Below are positions 44,193-53,613 of a stretch of 64,000 nt of DNA, in pieces (the first letter of the stretch is position 1; each line of letters opens with the position of its first letter). A model generated the notes under the pieces. The model had not been told where the DNA came from. It did not search any database and saw nothing but the letters and a program-made list of their open reading frames with translations. The stretch spans positions 42,408 to 106,407 of the forward strand of contig JAUNDZ010000004.1 of assembly GCA_030525825.1 (NCBI GenBank), given 5' to 3'. The position numbers and the translations under genes were made by a program. Source of the DNA: Moraxella sp. Lineage in GTDB: Bacteria; Pseudomonadota; Gammaproteobacteria; Pseudomonadales; Moraxellaceae.

Positions 44193-45695
44193 ATGGATAC
44201 TTTAAATTTTTTAATGCAAGGCTTTGCCGTTGCGACCACATCCCAAAACTTACTCATCGCACTCGTTGGGGCATTTATCGGTACGATTGTGGGTATGCTC
44301 CCGGGGCTTGGACCGATTAACGGTGTGGCAATCCTACTGCCGATTGCTTATGCGATGGGTCTGCCCCCTGAAAGTGCGTTAATTCTTTTGGCAGCTGTTT
44401 ACTTAGGTTGTGAGTATGGTGGTCGTATCTCAGCCATCTTAATCAATGTCCCCGGAGATGCAGCGGCGATTATGTCCACCTTAGACGGCTATCCGCTCGC
44501 CAAACAAGGCAAAGCAGGGATTGCCCTATCGCTGTCTGCCCTAAGCTCATTCATCGGCTCAATGATTGCCATCACAGGGGTTGTGCTATTTGCACCACTA
44601 CTTGCCAACTGGGCAATCAGCTTTGGACCTGCTGAGTATTTTGCACTCATGGTCTTTGCCTTGACCTGCCTTAGTGGTTTGGTGGGGGACGCTCCCTTAA
44701 AAACAGGCATTGCTGCCATCATCGGATTGCTACTTGCCACCGTTGGGGTGGACGCTGTTACTGGGGTGTATCGCTTTACCTTTGGGTCGGTGAACCTATC
44801 TGATGGCATTGCCTTTACCACCATCGTCATCGGTTTTTTTAGCGTGAGTGAAATTTTAATCATGCTTGAAAAGACCAGCGTGGGTCAAAAAGCCTTAGAA
44901 CAAGGCAAGCGTGGCATGGTCAATGTCAAAGAGTTCATGTCAGCTGTTGGGGCGATTGTGCGTAGTGGTTTGACAGGCTTTGTGGTTGGGGTATTGCCAG
45001 GTGCTGGGGCGACCATTGCTTCGGCGATGACGTATTCTAATGAGCGTAAAATTGCAGGAGCCAGCGGTAAGTTTGGCGATGGTGATTTGCGTGGTATTGC
45101 CGCTCCTGAGGCTGCCAATAACGCCTCTGCCTGTGGTTCATTCATTCCCATGCTAACACTCGGTGTCCCTGGTTCTGGCACGACAGCGGTGATGATGGGG
45201 GCTTTGACGCTCTATAACATCACGCCCGGCCCTCAGCTTTTTGCTGAGCAACCTGACATTGTGTGGGGTCTGATTGCTTCCTTATTTATCGGCAACATTA
45301 TCCTACTGGCTTTAAACTTGCCACTGGTGAAATTCTTTGCCAAGCTCTTAGACATTCCCAACTATATCTTAATACCAGCCATCGCTGCGGTGAGTTTTGT
45401 GGGCGTGTACTCAATCCACAGTACCACCTTTGACCTCATGCTGATGATTGGGCTTGGGGCATTTGGCTACTTTTTGCGTAAGCTAAACTTCCCACTGTCA
45501 GCACTCATTTTGGGCTATGTGCTTGGACATCTCATGGAATCTAACCTACGCCGTGCCTTGTCCATCTCGCAAGGTGATTTGGGAATTTTGTGGCAAAGTG
45601 GCATTTCGATGACGCTTTGGGTGCTTGCCATCATCATGGTGATTTTGCCGATCTATCGTGCGATTAAGGGTAAAAAAGTGAAAAAAATTCACTGA
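44193..45695 (+). CDS. TctA-family large membrane subunit of TTT transporter
   Basis: The 500-residue large permease subunit with about twelve helices. The conserved G-x3-G-x-LPGLGP loop appears as GTIVGMLPGLGPINGVAI, with a second related loop GFVVGVLPGAGATIASA and the family signature EAANNASACGSFIPMLTLGVPGSG. It forms the cation-coupled channel with TctB. A terminator follows 17 bp after the stop. No regulatory two-component genes are adjacent. Confidence 0.95.
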   Translation: MDTLNFLMQGFAVATTSQNLLIALVGAFIGTIVGMLPGLGPINGVAILLPIAYAMGLPPESALILLAAVYLGCEYGGRISAILINVPGDAAAIMSTLDGYPLAKQGKAGIALSLSALSSFIGSMIAITGVVLFAPLLANWAISFGPAEYFALMVFALTCLSGLVGDAPLKTGIAAIIGLLLATVGVDAVTGVYRFTFGSVNLSDGIAFTTIVIGFFSVSEILIMLEKTSVGQKALEQGKRGMVNVKEFMSAVGAIVRSGLTGFVVGVLPGAGATIASAMTYSNERKIAGASGKFGDGDLRGIAAPEAANNASACGSFIPMLTLGVPGSGTTAVMMGALTLYNITPGPQLFAEQPDIVWGLIASLFIGNIILLALNLPLVKFFAKLLDIPNYILIPAIAAVSFVGVYSIHSTTFDLMLMIGLGAFGYFLRKLNFPLSALILGYVLGHLMESNLRRALSISQGDLGILWQSGISMTLWVLAIIMVILPIYRAIKGKKVKKIH

Positions 45696-45711
45696 TTGCC
45701 TGATTGCCAAT

Positions 45712-45740
45712 AAAATCCGTCCGATGGGGCGGATTTTTTT
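45712..45740 (+). terminator. Terminator of the TTT operon
   Basis: AAAATCCGTCC and GGGCGGATTTTTTT pair (with one G-U) around a short loop. Confidence 0.82.
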
Positions 45741-45798
45741 ATTGATGCCATATGCTAGGCATCATAGCCGTGCATGATGATTGCACATCGTGTTTTCA

Positions 45799-45807
45799 TG
45801 CTATAAT
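45799..45807 (+). promoter_or_regulatory. Extended -10 element of rlmD
   Basis: TGCTATAAT about 30 nt before the rlmD ATG. TTGCAC at 45781-45786 could be a -35 at a short 15-bp spacing. Confidence 0.55.
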
Positions 45808-45836
45808 ACCCCCAACCCATCAACCACCCAAGCAAC

Positions 45837-47237
45837 ATGACCAAGCACCGACCCGCCCGCCAACATCAAAAAACCCAACCACAAACCATCACCACCCTAA
45901 ACATCCACGCCTTAACGCATGATGGGCGTGGCATCGGTAGCTATGATGACACGCATGGCGACAAAAGCGGCAAAAAAATCTTTGTTGATTACGCCCTGCC
46001 GAACGAGACGGTAAAAGTCGCTATCACAGGCAACAAAAAATCCTTTGATGAAGGCAAAACCCTAGAAGTACTCATACCCAGCGACCACAGACAGACGCCT
46101 TTTTGTCCGCATTTTGGGGTATGTGGCGGTTGTAGCTTGCAGCATCTGCATGCCGATGAGCAGTTAAAGCACAAGCAAGCCACCCTTGCCAACCATCTCA
46201 CCCATCATGCCAAGACCGCCCCAGAGCATTGGCTGCCGCCCGTGGTGGGCGAGCGTATCGGCTATCGCACCAAAGCTCGGCTTGGTGTTCGGTATTTGCC
46301 CAAGTGTGGGCTGATTGTCGGTTTTCGTGAAAAAAACAGCAACTTTCTGACCGATATTGCGAATTGCCCCATCCTAGATGACCGCATCAACCATCATCTA
46401 AACACACTTAAAGCCACGCTCATTCGTCTTGATGCGATTAACGGCATTACGCACCTTGAATTTGCCACAGGCGATTCGTCATCACAGGTGGCGATGATGG
46501 TCAGACACACCAAAAGGCTGGGCAAGCAAGACCAGCAGACACTCATCAAGTTCTGCCAAGACAGAGACTGGCAGCTGTATTTACAGCCACAAGGGACAGA
46601 CAGCGTACACCGCATAGATGGCAATGAACCGCCCAGCACCCAGACCACACCACCAACAGGCGGGCTATTTTATCAGCTGCCGCAGTTTGACATACGCCTA
46701 GAATACTCGCCGCTAGATTTTACGCAGGTCAATCTTTCGGTAAATACGCAGATGGTCGCTCTCGCCTGTGATTTGCTCGATTTACAAAAAGGCGAGACGG
46801 TGCTGGATTTGTTCTGTGGTTTGGGTAATTTTAGTCTGCCTTTGGCTCGCTGTGTGGGCGATACAGGTCGTGTGATTGGCATTGAAGGCAGTGCTAAGAT
46901 GGTAGAGCGTGCCACCATGAATGCGGCACAAAACGGCATTCAACACGCCACATTCTACACCCAAGATTTAAACCAAGATTTCTCAGACCAGCCTTGGGCA
47001 AAGCAAGTCGATGCCCTACTCATCGACCCACCCCGCACAGGGGCGGCTACCGTCATGGGCTACTTGGGCAACTTTCATGCCAAACGCATCGTCTATGTCT
47101 CTTGCGACCCTGCCACACTCGCCAGAGACACCGCCGCCATCATCGCACAAGGCTATCGCCTGACGCACGCAGGTGTGATGGACATGTTTTGTCATACGGG
47201 TCATGTTGAGAGCATTGCCCGCTTTGAAAAAATCTAA
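45837..47237 (+). CDS. rlmD: 23S rRNA (uracil1939-C5)-methyltransferase RlmD
   Basis: SAM-dependent RNA m5U methyltransferase acting on U1939 of 23S rRNA (formerly RumA). The 466 residues contain an N-terminal TRAM domain, the iron-sulfur cysteines in FCPHFGVCGGCSLQH plus a fourth Cys in NCPIL, SAM motifs (VLDLFCGLGNFSLPLA) and the catalytic loop VYVSCDPATLARD preceded by DPPRTGA. The length fits RlmD (433 in E. coli) with small insertions near residue 260. In pseudomonads rlmD lies between cysM and relA, as here in outline. Confidence 0.95.
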   Translation: MTKHRPARQHQKTQPQTITTLNIHALTHDGRGIGSYDDTHGDKSGKKIFVDYALPNETVKVAITGNKKSFDEGKTLEVLIPSDHRQTPFCPHFGVCGGCSLQHLHADEQLKHKQATLANHLTHHAKTAPEHWLPPVVGERIGYRTKARLGVRYLPKCGLIVGFREKNSNFLTDIANCPILDDRINHHLNTLKATLIRLDAINGITHLEFATGDSSSQVAMMVRHTKRLGKQDQQTLIKFCQDRDWQLYLQPQGTDSVHRIDGNEPPSTQTTPPTGGLFYQLPQFDIRLEYSPLDFTQVNLSVNTQMVALACDLLDLQKGETVLDLFCGLGNFSLPLARCVGDTGRVIGIEGSAKMVERATMNAAQNGIQHATFYTQDLNQDFSDQPWAKQVDALLIDPPRTGAATVMGYLGNFHAKRIVYVSCDPATLARDTAAIIAQGYRLTHAGVMDMFCHTGHVESIARFEKI

Positions 47238-47263
47238 CACACGCCTGCCTGCCCAAAAACCCA

Positions 47264-47296
47264 CAAAAAAGCACACCAGTCGGCGTGCTTTTTTTG
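47264..47296. terminator. Bidirectional terminator between rlmD and the helicase gene
   Basis: AAAAAAGCACACC and GGCGTGCTTTTTTT form a stem (one G-T pair) around AGTC between convergent genes. Confidence 0.82.
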
Positions 47297-47306
47297 GTTC
47301 AATGGT

Positions 47307-49154
47307 CTAGTCCACTTGCCCAAAGCGGCGTTTTGGTGCCTTGTCTTGACGCTTGGAAAAGAACACTTCTTCGACTACTTTTGGTTTTTTTACACCTTGC
47401 TTGGTCGCCTTATATGGCTTGGCTGGCTTGGTCTGTCTGCGGTCTTTGTATTCTTTATGCTCATGACGCTCGCTACGGTACTCGTCTCGTCTGTCTTGAC
47501 GGTATTCTTGGCGATGGCTGCTGCGATGGTCGCTTTGATATTCACGCCCTTGCTCATCAAAACGACGCTTGGGGCGTGTGTCATCATAATCATACGCATA
47601 AAGACCATCATGGCGTGGTCGTGCGTAGCGACGCTCTTGATGATAGCGATGCTCTGGACGATATTCCGTTTGAAGCTCTGGGTGATGTTCTTGGCGATAG
47701 TAGCCACGCTGATTGTCAAACTCATGACCCACAAAAGAACGCTCACGATTGACCACTCTGTCCTGACGCTCACGGTCGTATCTGCGGTCTTGGCGTTCTG
47801 GACGCTCGCTGCGGTATGGGCGAGCATCTCGTGCCTGACGCTCTTGGCGGTAGCCCTGCTCGCTGCGTCTGCCGTGAGAGTAGCGATTATCCTTGCGGTC
47901 TCGACCATGCTTATTTCGGCGTTCTTCTTGCTCAAATGGGGCTCGCTTAGGCTCCAAGCCTTCGATGACCGCTTCGCTCATGGTGCGTTTTAGATAGCGG
48001 TTGATGTGTCTTAATTGCCCACGGTCATCAAAGCTACACAGGTTCATCGCCACCCCCGTTCGCCCTGCACGCCCACAGCGTCCGATGCGATGCACATAGT
48101 CTTCAACTTGGCGTGGCAAATCATAATTCACCACATGGCTAATGGCAGAGATGTCAATACCCCGTGCCGCCACATCGGTCGCCACCAAAAAGTCGCATTT
48201 GCCATTTTTGACATCACTGATGATGCGGTTTCGCTTACCCTGTGGCAAATCGCCATGTAGATAGCGTGCCTTTAAGCCTGCTTCGGTCAGTGTCTCGGTC
48301 AGCTGCTCAGTGCTGCGTTTGGTGGCGGCAAAAATCACCGCTTGATTGATTTCTTGATTGCTTAAAAGTTCAAGCAAAATCTTGTTTTTGTGGTGAAAAT
48401 CATCACAAAAATACACCGACTCTTCGATATGACCGCTCTCAACCTTGATGGAGACTTTCTCAGGATTATTGGTAAAGCTCTCGGCAATCTTACCGACCGC
48501 ACCGTCCCAAGTCGCTGACGACATGACCGTCTGGCGAGACTCTGGGGCGTTTTGTAAGATGGTCTGAATGTCATCAGCAAAACCCATGTCAAGCATACGG
48601 TCAGCTTCGTCAAGCACCAGCACTTCTAGTTTGGACAAATCCACACGACCTTCATTCATATGGTCAATCAGACGACCAGGGGTGGCGATGACGACCTGCA
48701 CGCCCTTACGCAAGGCACGAATCTGACCGCCATAAGGCGAGCCACCCACCAAAGGAATGCTGTACATTCCACGCAGATTCGCTCCATATCGACGAACATT
48801 GTCATGCACCTGCTGAGCCAGCTCACGAGTCGGTGTCAAAATCAGTGCATAGATATGCTTATCAAGGCGGCTTTGACGGCTGAGCTTATCTAAAATCGGC
48901 AGTACAAATGCCGCTGTCTTGCCTGAACCTGTCTGTGCTGAGAGCAACAAATCACGCCCAGCCAGTGCATGGGGAATCGCCCCTGCTTGAATGGGTGTTG
49001 GGCTCGTGTAGCCGCTTTTTACAAGGGCTTTTAGAATGGGTTTATTTAAAGACAGCTCTTCAAAAGTCGTCTGCTGACTGTCTTGACTGGTATTTTCAAG
49101 GACAGCGACATCAGGCAGCGTGCCAGTTGCACCTGCATCATTTATTTGGGGCAT
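47307..49154 (-). CDS. DEAD-box RNA helicase with long basic C-terminal tail (RhlE-like)
   Basis: ATP-dependent RNA helicase, 615 residues. Core (about 31-400): Q motif ending PTPIQ, Walker A AQTGSGKT (73-80), PTRELAQQ, DEAD (182-185), SAT (213-215), ARGID and HRIGRCGR (355-362). Residues from about 401 form a 215-residue, highly charged tail packed with Arg, Glu, Asp, His and Tyr (RQDRR, RSERPERQDRR-like units) ending in a Lys-rich segment. Such tails tether helicases to RNA and promote condensation in other species. The core most resembles RhlE, yet CsdA/SrmB cannot be excluded. It has an AAAGG ribosome site and a probable long leader. The long open frames opposite the tail are composition artefacts. 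Confidence 0.88.
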   Translation of the reverse strand: MPQINDAGATGTLPDVAVLENTSQDSQQTTFEELSLNKPILKALVKSGYTSPTPIQAGAIPHALAGRDLLLSAQTGSGKTAAFVLPILDKLSRQSRLDKHIYALILTPTRELAQQVHDNVRRYGANLRGMYSIPLVGGSPYGGQIRALRKGVQVVIATPGRLIDHMNEGRVDLSKLEVLVLDEADRMLDMGFADDIQTILQNAPESRQTVMSSATWDGAVGKIAESFTNNPEKVSIKVESGHIEESVYFCDDFHHKNKILLELLSNQEINQAVIFAATKRSTEQLTETLTEAGLKARYLHGDLPQGKRNRIISDVKNGKCDFLVATDVAARGIDISAISHVVNYDLPRQVEDYVHRIGRCGRAGRTGVAMNLCSFDDRGQLRHINRYLKRTMSEAVIEGLEPKRAPFEQEERRNKHGRDRKDNRYSHGRRSEQGYRQERQARDARPYRSERPERQDRRYDRERQDRVVNRERSFVGHEFDNQRGYYRQEHHPELQTEYRPEHRYHQERRYARPRHDGLYAYDYDDTRPKRRFDEQGREYQSDHRSSHRQEYRQDRRDEYRSERHEHKEYKDRRQTKPAKPYKATKQGVKKPKVVEEVFFSKRQDKAPKRRFGQVD

Positions 49155-49699
49155 AAATAACCTTTATGTTCTTGTATTAATCAAACCACGAGATGAGAAA
49201 AAACATCACACCACCAAATCAATGGCGAGTTTAAGGCGGAATATTTTGGCATTTTGTCGGGGTGGGAATTGAGCATCAGCTCATCAAAATCATCGCGAAT
49301 CAGAAAGGTATTTTTGCCACACGGCAGACATAAGCGTGCTTTTTTGATGGCTTATTAAAGAGCAACCATCCAAGCACCAAACATACAAACTCAAAAAATG
49401 CGATGTCATCAATGTATCTTGCCACATCAAGCCTTAGGCTAATCAGTTGGCAATCTGTCAATTATAACACGAAAACAAGCAACTTAGAAGTGATATTTTT
49501 TAGGGTGTATTGATGAATATTTAATAAGAATTTGGCAAATAAATGCGTGCCATTTTGTCGGATTTTACTTTCAAAAAGACCCAGAAAATGCCATAATATC
49601 CCCATTCATATTTCAACCAAGCAAATAGCACACTCCCCATTATTTTTTATGTAAGCTAAGATTAACATCAGCCAAAAATACAACCAAAAGGACACGACC
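49155..49699. other. Divergent region between the helicase gene and relA
   Basis: A 545-bp stretch with no convincing ORF. It holds the probable helicase promoter and, on the plus strand, an extended -10 TGCCATAAT at 49589-49597 that may serve relA with a leader of about 95 nt. The size leaves room for a long helicase leader or a small RNA, but I see no terminator-like hairpin that would support a small RNA. Confidence 0.5.
49461..49469 (-). promoter_or_regulatory. Extended -10 element, probable helicase promoter
   Basis: TGTTATAAT on the minus strand with a poor -35 (TTCTAA, 17 bp). It would give a leader of about 300 nt for the helicase, reminiscent of the long leaders of cold-induced DEAD-box genes. 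Confidence 0.45.
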
Positions 49700-52069
49700 G
49701 TGGTACAAATTCGTGAAGGCTTACCACTGCTCAGCGGCGACAGTAGCGACACCGACAGTGCGACATTGGCAGCAAGTCTGGTCGCCAAAGAGCTGCACCC
49801 AGACTTTAAGGCACAGCTGGCACACCCAAAACTAAAAACCGCCCTAGACCACTCCGAACAGACACAAACCCCTGCCACCATCAGCGAATCCGACATTGAT
49901 GTCGATACTTGGCTGACCAGCGTTGCCGCCCGCATTGGCAAGGATGATTTGCCGCTGCTGCGTCGTGCCTGCGACTTTGTCAAGATACAAGCAAGCAAAC
50001 CCCACGCCAGCCGCTCTGGGGCTTATGCCACAGGCATCGGCATGGCGGACATCTTGGCATATCTGTTTCAAGATGAAAATGCCTTAGTCGCTGCCATGCT
50101 ATATCGCACCGCACGCCGAGAGCTGGTCAGTCTTGACACCATCAGGCATAATTTTGGTGAAGACATCGCCCATCTGGTCGAAGACACACTGGCGATGGGG
50201 CGACTGTCCGAGAGTATCGAAGAAAATAAACGCCTAGAAGATTATTTTGAAAGTGGGCAACGAGACCAACTCTCGACCATTTATAGTATGCTCATTAGCA
50301 CCACCAACGATGTGCGTGCCGTACTCATCAAACTGGCTGAACGCACCTTTGCCATGCGTGAGCTGTCTTTTGCCCCGCCTGACCGCCAAAAGCGAGTCGC
50401 TCGTGAAGTGATGACCATCTATGCACCGCTGGCACACCGCTTATCCATCGCTCAGCTTAAATGGGAGCTAGAAGACTTGGCGTTTCGCTATCTTGCCCCT
50501 GATGAATACAAAAAAATCGCTAGCCTACTCTCCGAAAAACGCAGCGAGCGAGAGTCCTACATCGAGACCGTGCAAGCCGATTTGAGCGACGCTCTTGCCA
50601 AAGCAGGCATTAAGGCGGAAGTCTCTGGGCGGGTCAAGCATTTTTACTCCATCTGGCGTAAGATGAAAAAGAAAAACCTATCCTTTGACCAGCTCTATGA
50701 CATCCGTGCCTTGCGAGTGCTGGTTAATACCAATGCTGAATGCTATCACACCTTAGGGATTGTGCATGGGCTGTGGCGGCACATTCCAGAGCAGTTTGAT
50801 GACTACATCACCAATCCCAAGCCCAATGGCTACAAGTCGCTCCACACCGCCGTCATCGCCAATGGGCGTACGCTAGAAGTGCAGATTCGCACCTTTGACA
50901 TGCACTTTGAAGCAGAGCTTGGCAAGGCGGCTCATGTCAATTATAAAGAAGGCTTAAAAGCCAAAAAAGACGACTATCTGACCCAAAAAATCAGTTCGCT
51001 ACGCCAGCTGCTTGGCAATGATAAATTAGAAAACTTCGAATCTGATGACGAGCTTGACCTAGAAGATAACGAGCGCATCTATGTGTTTAGTCGTGATGGC
51101 GACATCACCGAGCTGCCCAAAGGGGCGACCGTGCTAGATTTCGCCTACTATGTACACACCGAAGTCGGCAACCGAGCTCAAGGAGCTAGGGTCAATGGAC
51201 GCTATGTGCCGCTCACGCACCAGCCCAAGACAGGCGACCAAGTCGAAATCATCACCAAGTCCACCCGAGAGCCCAACCGTGATTGGCTGGTGGCATCACT
51301 GGGCTACATTCACACCAACCGTGCCAAGTCCAAGCTCCGCCAATGGTTTAATAAACAAGACCGAGACAAAAACATCGAAGTGGGTCGTGCCATGTTCCTG
51401 CGTGAGCTGGACAGATTCTCTATCAGCCCAAATCAGGTGGAGCTTGGCGACTATCTAGAAGAATTTAATGCCAAAAACGAAGATGAGCTGTTCATCTCGC
51501 TGGTGATGGGCGATGTGGGCGTGGTACAGCTGGTCGGTCGAATCAGCCACCGCCTAAATCTCAACACCCCACCTGTTGATGAAGACAGCATCGAGATTAA
51601 GACACCATCTCGTCCCAACAAATACCAAATCGACCTACAAGGGTTAGATAATGTCGAAATTCATCTGGCAGGCTGCTGTACGCCTGTGCATGGCGAGCCG
51701 ATTGCAGGTTTTGTTACCGTATCGCATGGGGTCAGCATTCACCACGCCAACTGCCTAGAATACCTAAGACTCATCGAAAAAGAACCCGAACGCCATGTCA
51801 GTGCCGACTGGCAGACGCACTTTGGACGCTATCAGCCTGTAACTGTCCATGTTGAAGCCCAAAACCGAAAAGGGCTGCTGCGTGATTTGGTGAACATCAT
51901 TGACAAAGAAAAAGTCAATATCCACCGTGCCGAGACCATCTCATCTGATGAGGCAGTCAGCCACATGAAATTTTATGTTGAAGTAGCAGGATTGGCACAT
52001 TTATCACGCCTGCTTGCCAAGATTGAACAGCAGCCTGATGTGCTACACGCCAGACGCAGCAGCAACTGA
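49700..52069 (+). CDS. relA: GTP pyrophosphokinase RelA
   Basis: Ribosome-associated (p)ppGpp synthetase, effector of the stringent response. The 789 residues show an N-terminal hydrolase-like region that lacks the HDxxED metal motif, so it is not expected to hydrolyse (p)ppGpp; then the synthetase domain (about 280-410, with IRALRVLV and PKPNGYKSLHTAVI), a TGS domain (about 457-520), a conserved Cys/zinc-finger region (CCTPVHGEPI) and a C-terminal ACT domain. It starts with GTG at 49700, preceded by AAGGA 9 nt upstream. mutM follows 11 bp after the stop. The mazG gene found after relA in many relatives is not here. Confidence 0.94.
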   Translation: MVQIREGLPLLSGDSSDTDSATLAASLVAKELHPDFKAQLAHPKLKTALDHSEQTQTPATISESDIDVDTWLTSVAARIGKDDLPLLRRACDFVKIQASKPHASRSGAYATGIGMADILAYLFQDENALVAAMLYRTARRELVSLDTIRHNFGEDIAHLVEDTLAMGRLSESIEENKRLEDYFESGQRDQLSTIYSMLISTTNDVRAVLIKLAERTFAMRELSFAPPDRQKRVAREVMTIYAPLAHRLSIAQLKWELEDLAFRYLAPDEYKKIASLLSEKRSERESYIETVQADLSDALAKAGIKAEVSGRVKHFYSIWRKMKKKNLSFDQLYDIRALRVLVNTNAECYHTLGIVHGLWRHIPEQFDDYITNPKPNGYKSLHTAVIANGRTLEVQIRTFDMHFEAELGKAAHVNYKEGLKAKKDDYLTQKISSLRQLLGNDKLENFESDDELDLEDNERIYVFSRDGDITELPKGATVLDFAYYVHTEVGNRAQGARVNGRYVPLTHQPKTGDQVEIITKSTREPNRDWLVASLGYIHTNRAKSKLRQWFNKQDRDKNIEVGRAMFLRELDRFSISPNQVELGDYLEEFNAKNEDELFISLVMGDVGVVQLVGRISHRLNLNTPPVDEDSIEIKTPSRPNKYQIDLQGLDNVEIHLAGCCTPVHGEPIAGFVTVSHGVSIHHANCLEYLRLIEKEPERHVSADWQTHFGRYQPVTVHVEAQNRKGLLRDLVNIIDKEKVNIHRAETISSDEAVSHMKFYVEVAGLAHLSRLLAKIEQQPDVLHARRSSN

Positions 52070-52080
52070 TAACGATTGAT

Positions 52081-52968
52081 ATGCCAGAATTACCCGAAGT
52101 TGAAACCACCAAAAAAAGCCTAGAACCCCTACTAGGTCAGACCATCACCGCCGTTCATGTGCATCAGCCCAAGCTACGCTACATGATGCCGCACGACTTG
52201 GACAGCTTGGTCGGCTTTTGTTTGTCATCGGTGGAACGCCGAGCCAAATACCTGCTGTTGCACTTTTATCATGCCAAGGACAACAGTCGCAAGGTGCTGC
52301 TTGTCCACTTAGGTATGTCTGGCAGCTTACAGCAGCACCCCATCAGCGATGATACACCTGCCGCTAGAAAGCACGACCATCTCATCATCAGCTTTGGTGC
52401 GGTGGCTCTACATTACCACGACCCCCGTCGCTTTGGTATTATCCTTTGGGCGGATAATGACGCACACATCGATGACAAGGACAATGCCAAAGACAGGTTT
52501 TTAACTCATTTGGGCGTTGAACCTTTGGACGATGCCTTTAATGGCGATTATCTGTATGGGCACATTCATCGCACGCCCACATCAGGTAAAGCCGCCAAAG
52601 CCATCAGCAAGCCCATCAAGACACTCATCATGGATCAGGCAGTCGTGGTGGGTGTGGGCAATATTTATGCCGCCGAAAGCCTGTTTTTGTCAGGCATTCA
52701 CCCTGCCAAACCCGCCAATCAAGTGAGCAAAGAGCAGATTGATGATTTGGTCAAGCACATCAAACACATCCTAGCCAAAGCCATCGAAAAAGGCGGTTCA
52801 ACCTTGCGTGATTTTACGGTGGGTGGTGGCAAAACAGGCTATTTCCAGCAAACTTTGCTCGCCTACGGCAATCACGGCAAACCCTGTACCGTCTGCGGCA
52901 CAACACTAGAAAACCAAAAAATCGGTGGACGAGCCAGTGTCTATTGTCCACATTGCCAGCCGATATAG
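52081..52968 (+). CDS. mutM: Formamidopyrimidine-DNA glycosylase
   Basis: Bifunctional base-excision repair glycosylase/AP lyase removing 8-oxoguanine. The catalytic N-terminus MPELPEVE is intact (Pro2 nucleophile, Glu3). The C-terminal zinc finger is complete (CTVCG ... YCPHCQ). At 295 residues it is longer than E. coli MutM (269), with extra residues around 88-100 and 127-140. It is co-transcribed with relA. A bidirectional terminator follows. Confidence 0.95.
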   Translation: MPELPEVETTKKSLEPLLGQTITAVHVHQPKLRYMMPHDLDSLVGFCLSSVERRAKYLLLHFYHAKDNSRKVLLVHLGMSGSLQQHPISDDTPAARKHDHLIISFGAVALHYHDPRRFGIILWADNDAHIDDKDNAKDRFLTHLGVEPLDDAFNGDYLYGHIHRTPTSGKAAKAISKPIKTLIMDQAVVVGVGNIYAAESLFLSGIHPAKPANQVSKEQIDDLVKHIKHILAKAIEKGGSTLRDFTVGGGKTGYFQQTLLAYGNHGKPCTVCGTTLENQKIGGRASVYCPHCQPI

Positions 52969-52978
52969 CCAAATGCAC

Positions 52979-53017
52979 AAAAAAACACCTGACCATAAAC
53001 GGCAGGTGTTTTTTTAT
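52979..53017. terminator. Bidirectional terminator between mutM and mscL
   Basis: AAAAAACACCTG and CAGGTGTTTTTTT form a perfect 12-bp stem between convergent genes. Confidence 0.9.
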
Positions 53018-53030
53018 TGGCTAAAACCGA

Positions 53031-53471
53031 TTATTGACGCTCGCCAAGTTTGGCACTGATTTCACGCAGTAGCAACACTTCTTCTGATGGTGCTTCTGGC
53101 TCGGTAGGAGCAGCTTCTTCTGATTGACGGCGAAGTCTGTTCATGGCTTTCACCATCATAAAGACGATGAACGCTAGGATAATGAAGTTGATGACGATTG
53201 TGATGAAGTTACCATAGGCAAGCATTGCTACGCCTGCTTCTTTTAAAGCGGCATAACTGGTCGCATCCACACCTTCTGGCACACTGCCCAAAATCACAAA
53301 CATGTTTGAAAAATCAATATCACCAACAATCGCCCCAATAACGGGCATGATGATGTCTTCAACCAATGAAGTGGTAATCTTGCCAAAGGCACCGCCGATG
53401 ATGACACCGATGGCTAGATCCATCACATTGCCTTTGACGGCAAATTCTTTAAACTCTTGAATGATACTCAT
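53031..53471 (-). CDS. mscL: Large-conductance mechanosensitive channel MscL
   Basis: Homopentameric emergency-release channel opened by membrane tension. The 146 residues show the amphipathic N-terminal helix ([21 protein letters not shown]), the first transmembrane helix with the gating GGAFGKI segment, a periplasmic loop, a second helix, and the charged C-terminal bundle region ending KLGERQ. Length is close to E. coli MscL (136). Monocistronic. Confidence 0.96.
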   Translation of the reverse strand: MSIIQEFKEFAVKGNVMDLAIGVIIGGAFGKITTSLVEDIIMPVIGAIVGDIDFSNMFVILGSVPEGVDATSYAALKEAGVAMLAYGNFITIVINFIILAFIVFMMVKAMNRLRRQSEEAAPTEPEAPSEEVLLLREISAKLGERQ

Positions 53472-53505
53472 GATAACATCTCTTTTTATCTAACGAGAAA
53501 ATATA

Positions 53506-53533
53506 AAAACAGACCCATAAAACGGGTCTGTAT
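53506..53533 (-). terminator. Terminator of typA
   Basis: On the minus strand ACAGACCC and GGGTCTGT flank GTTTTAT and are followed by TTTTTAT, about 80 bp past the typA stop. Confidence 0.8.
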
Positions 53534-53613
53534 AAATGGCTTTATTCATTATAACAATACCGCCTTAAAAAAGTTGTTTTTTTATACAGCGGCATTGTTA
53601 CAGATTGTAAGCC

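Noticed and set aside
47316-47993. Long plus-strand frame (225 codons) opposite the helicase tail, and another minus-strand frame of 181 codons in the same place
   Set aside because: They are out-of-frame readings of the Arg-rich low-complexity tail of the helicase; the biased codon composition suppresses stops in all frames.
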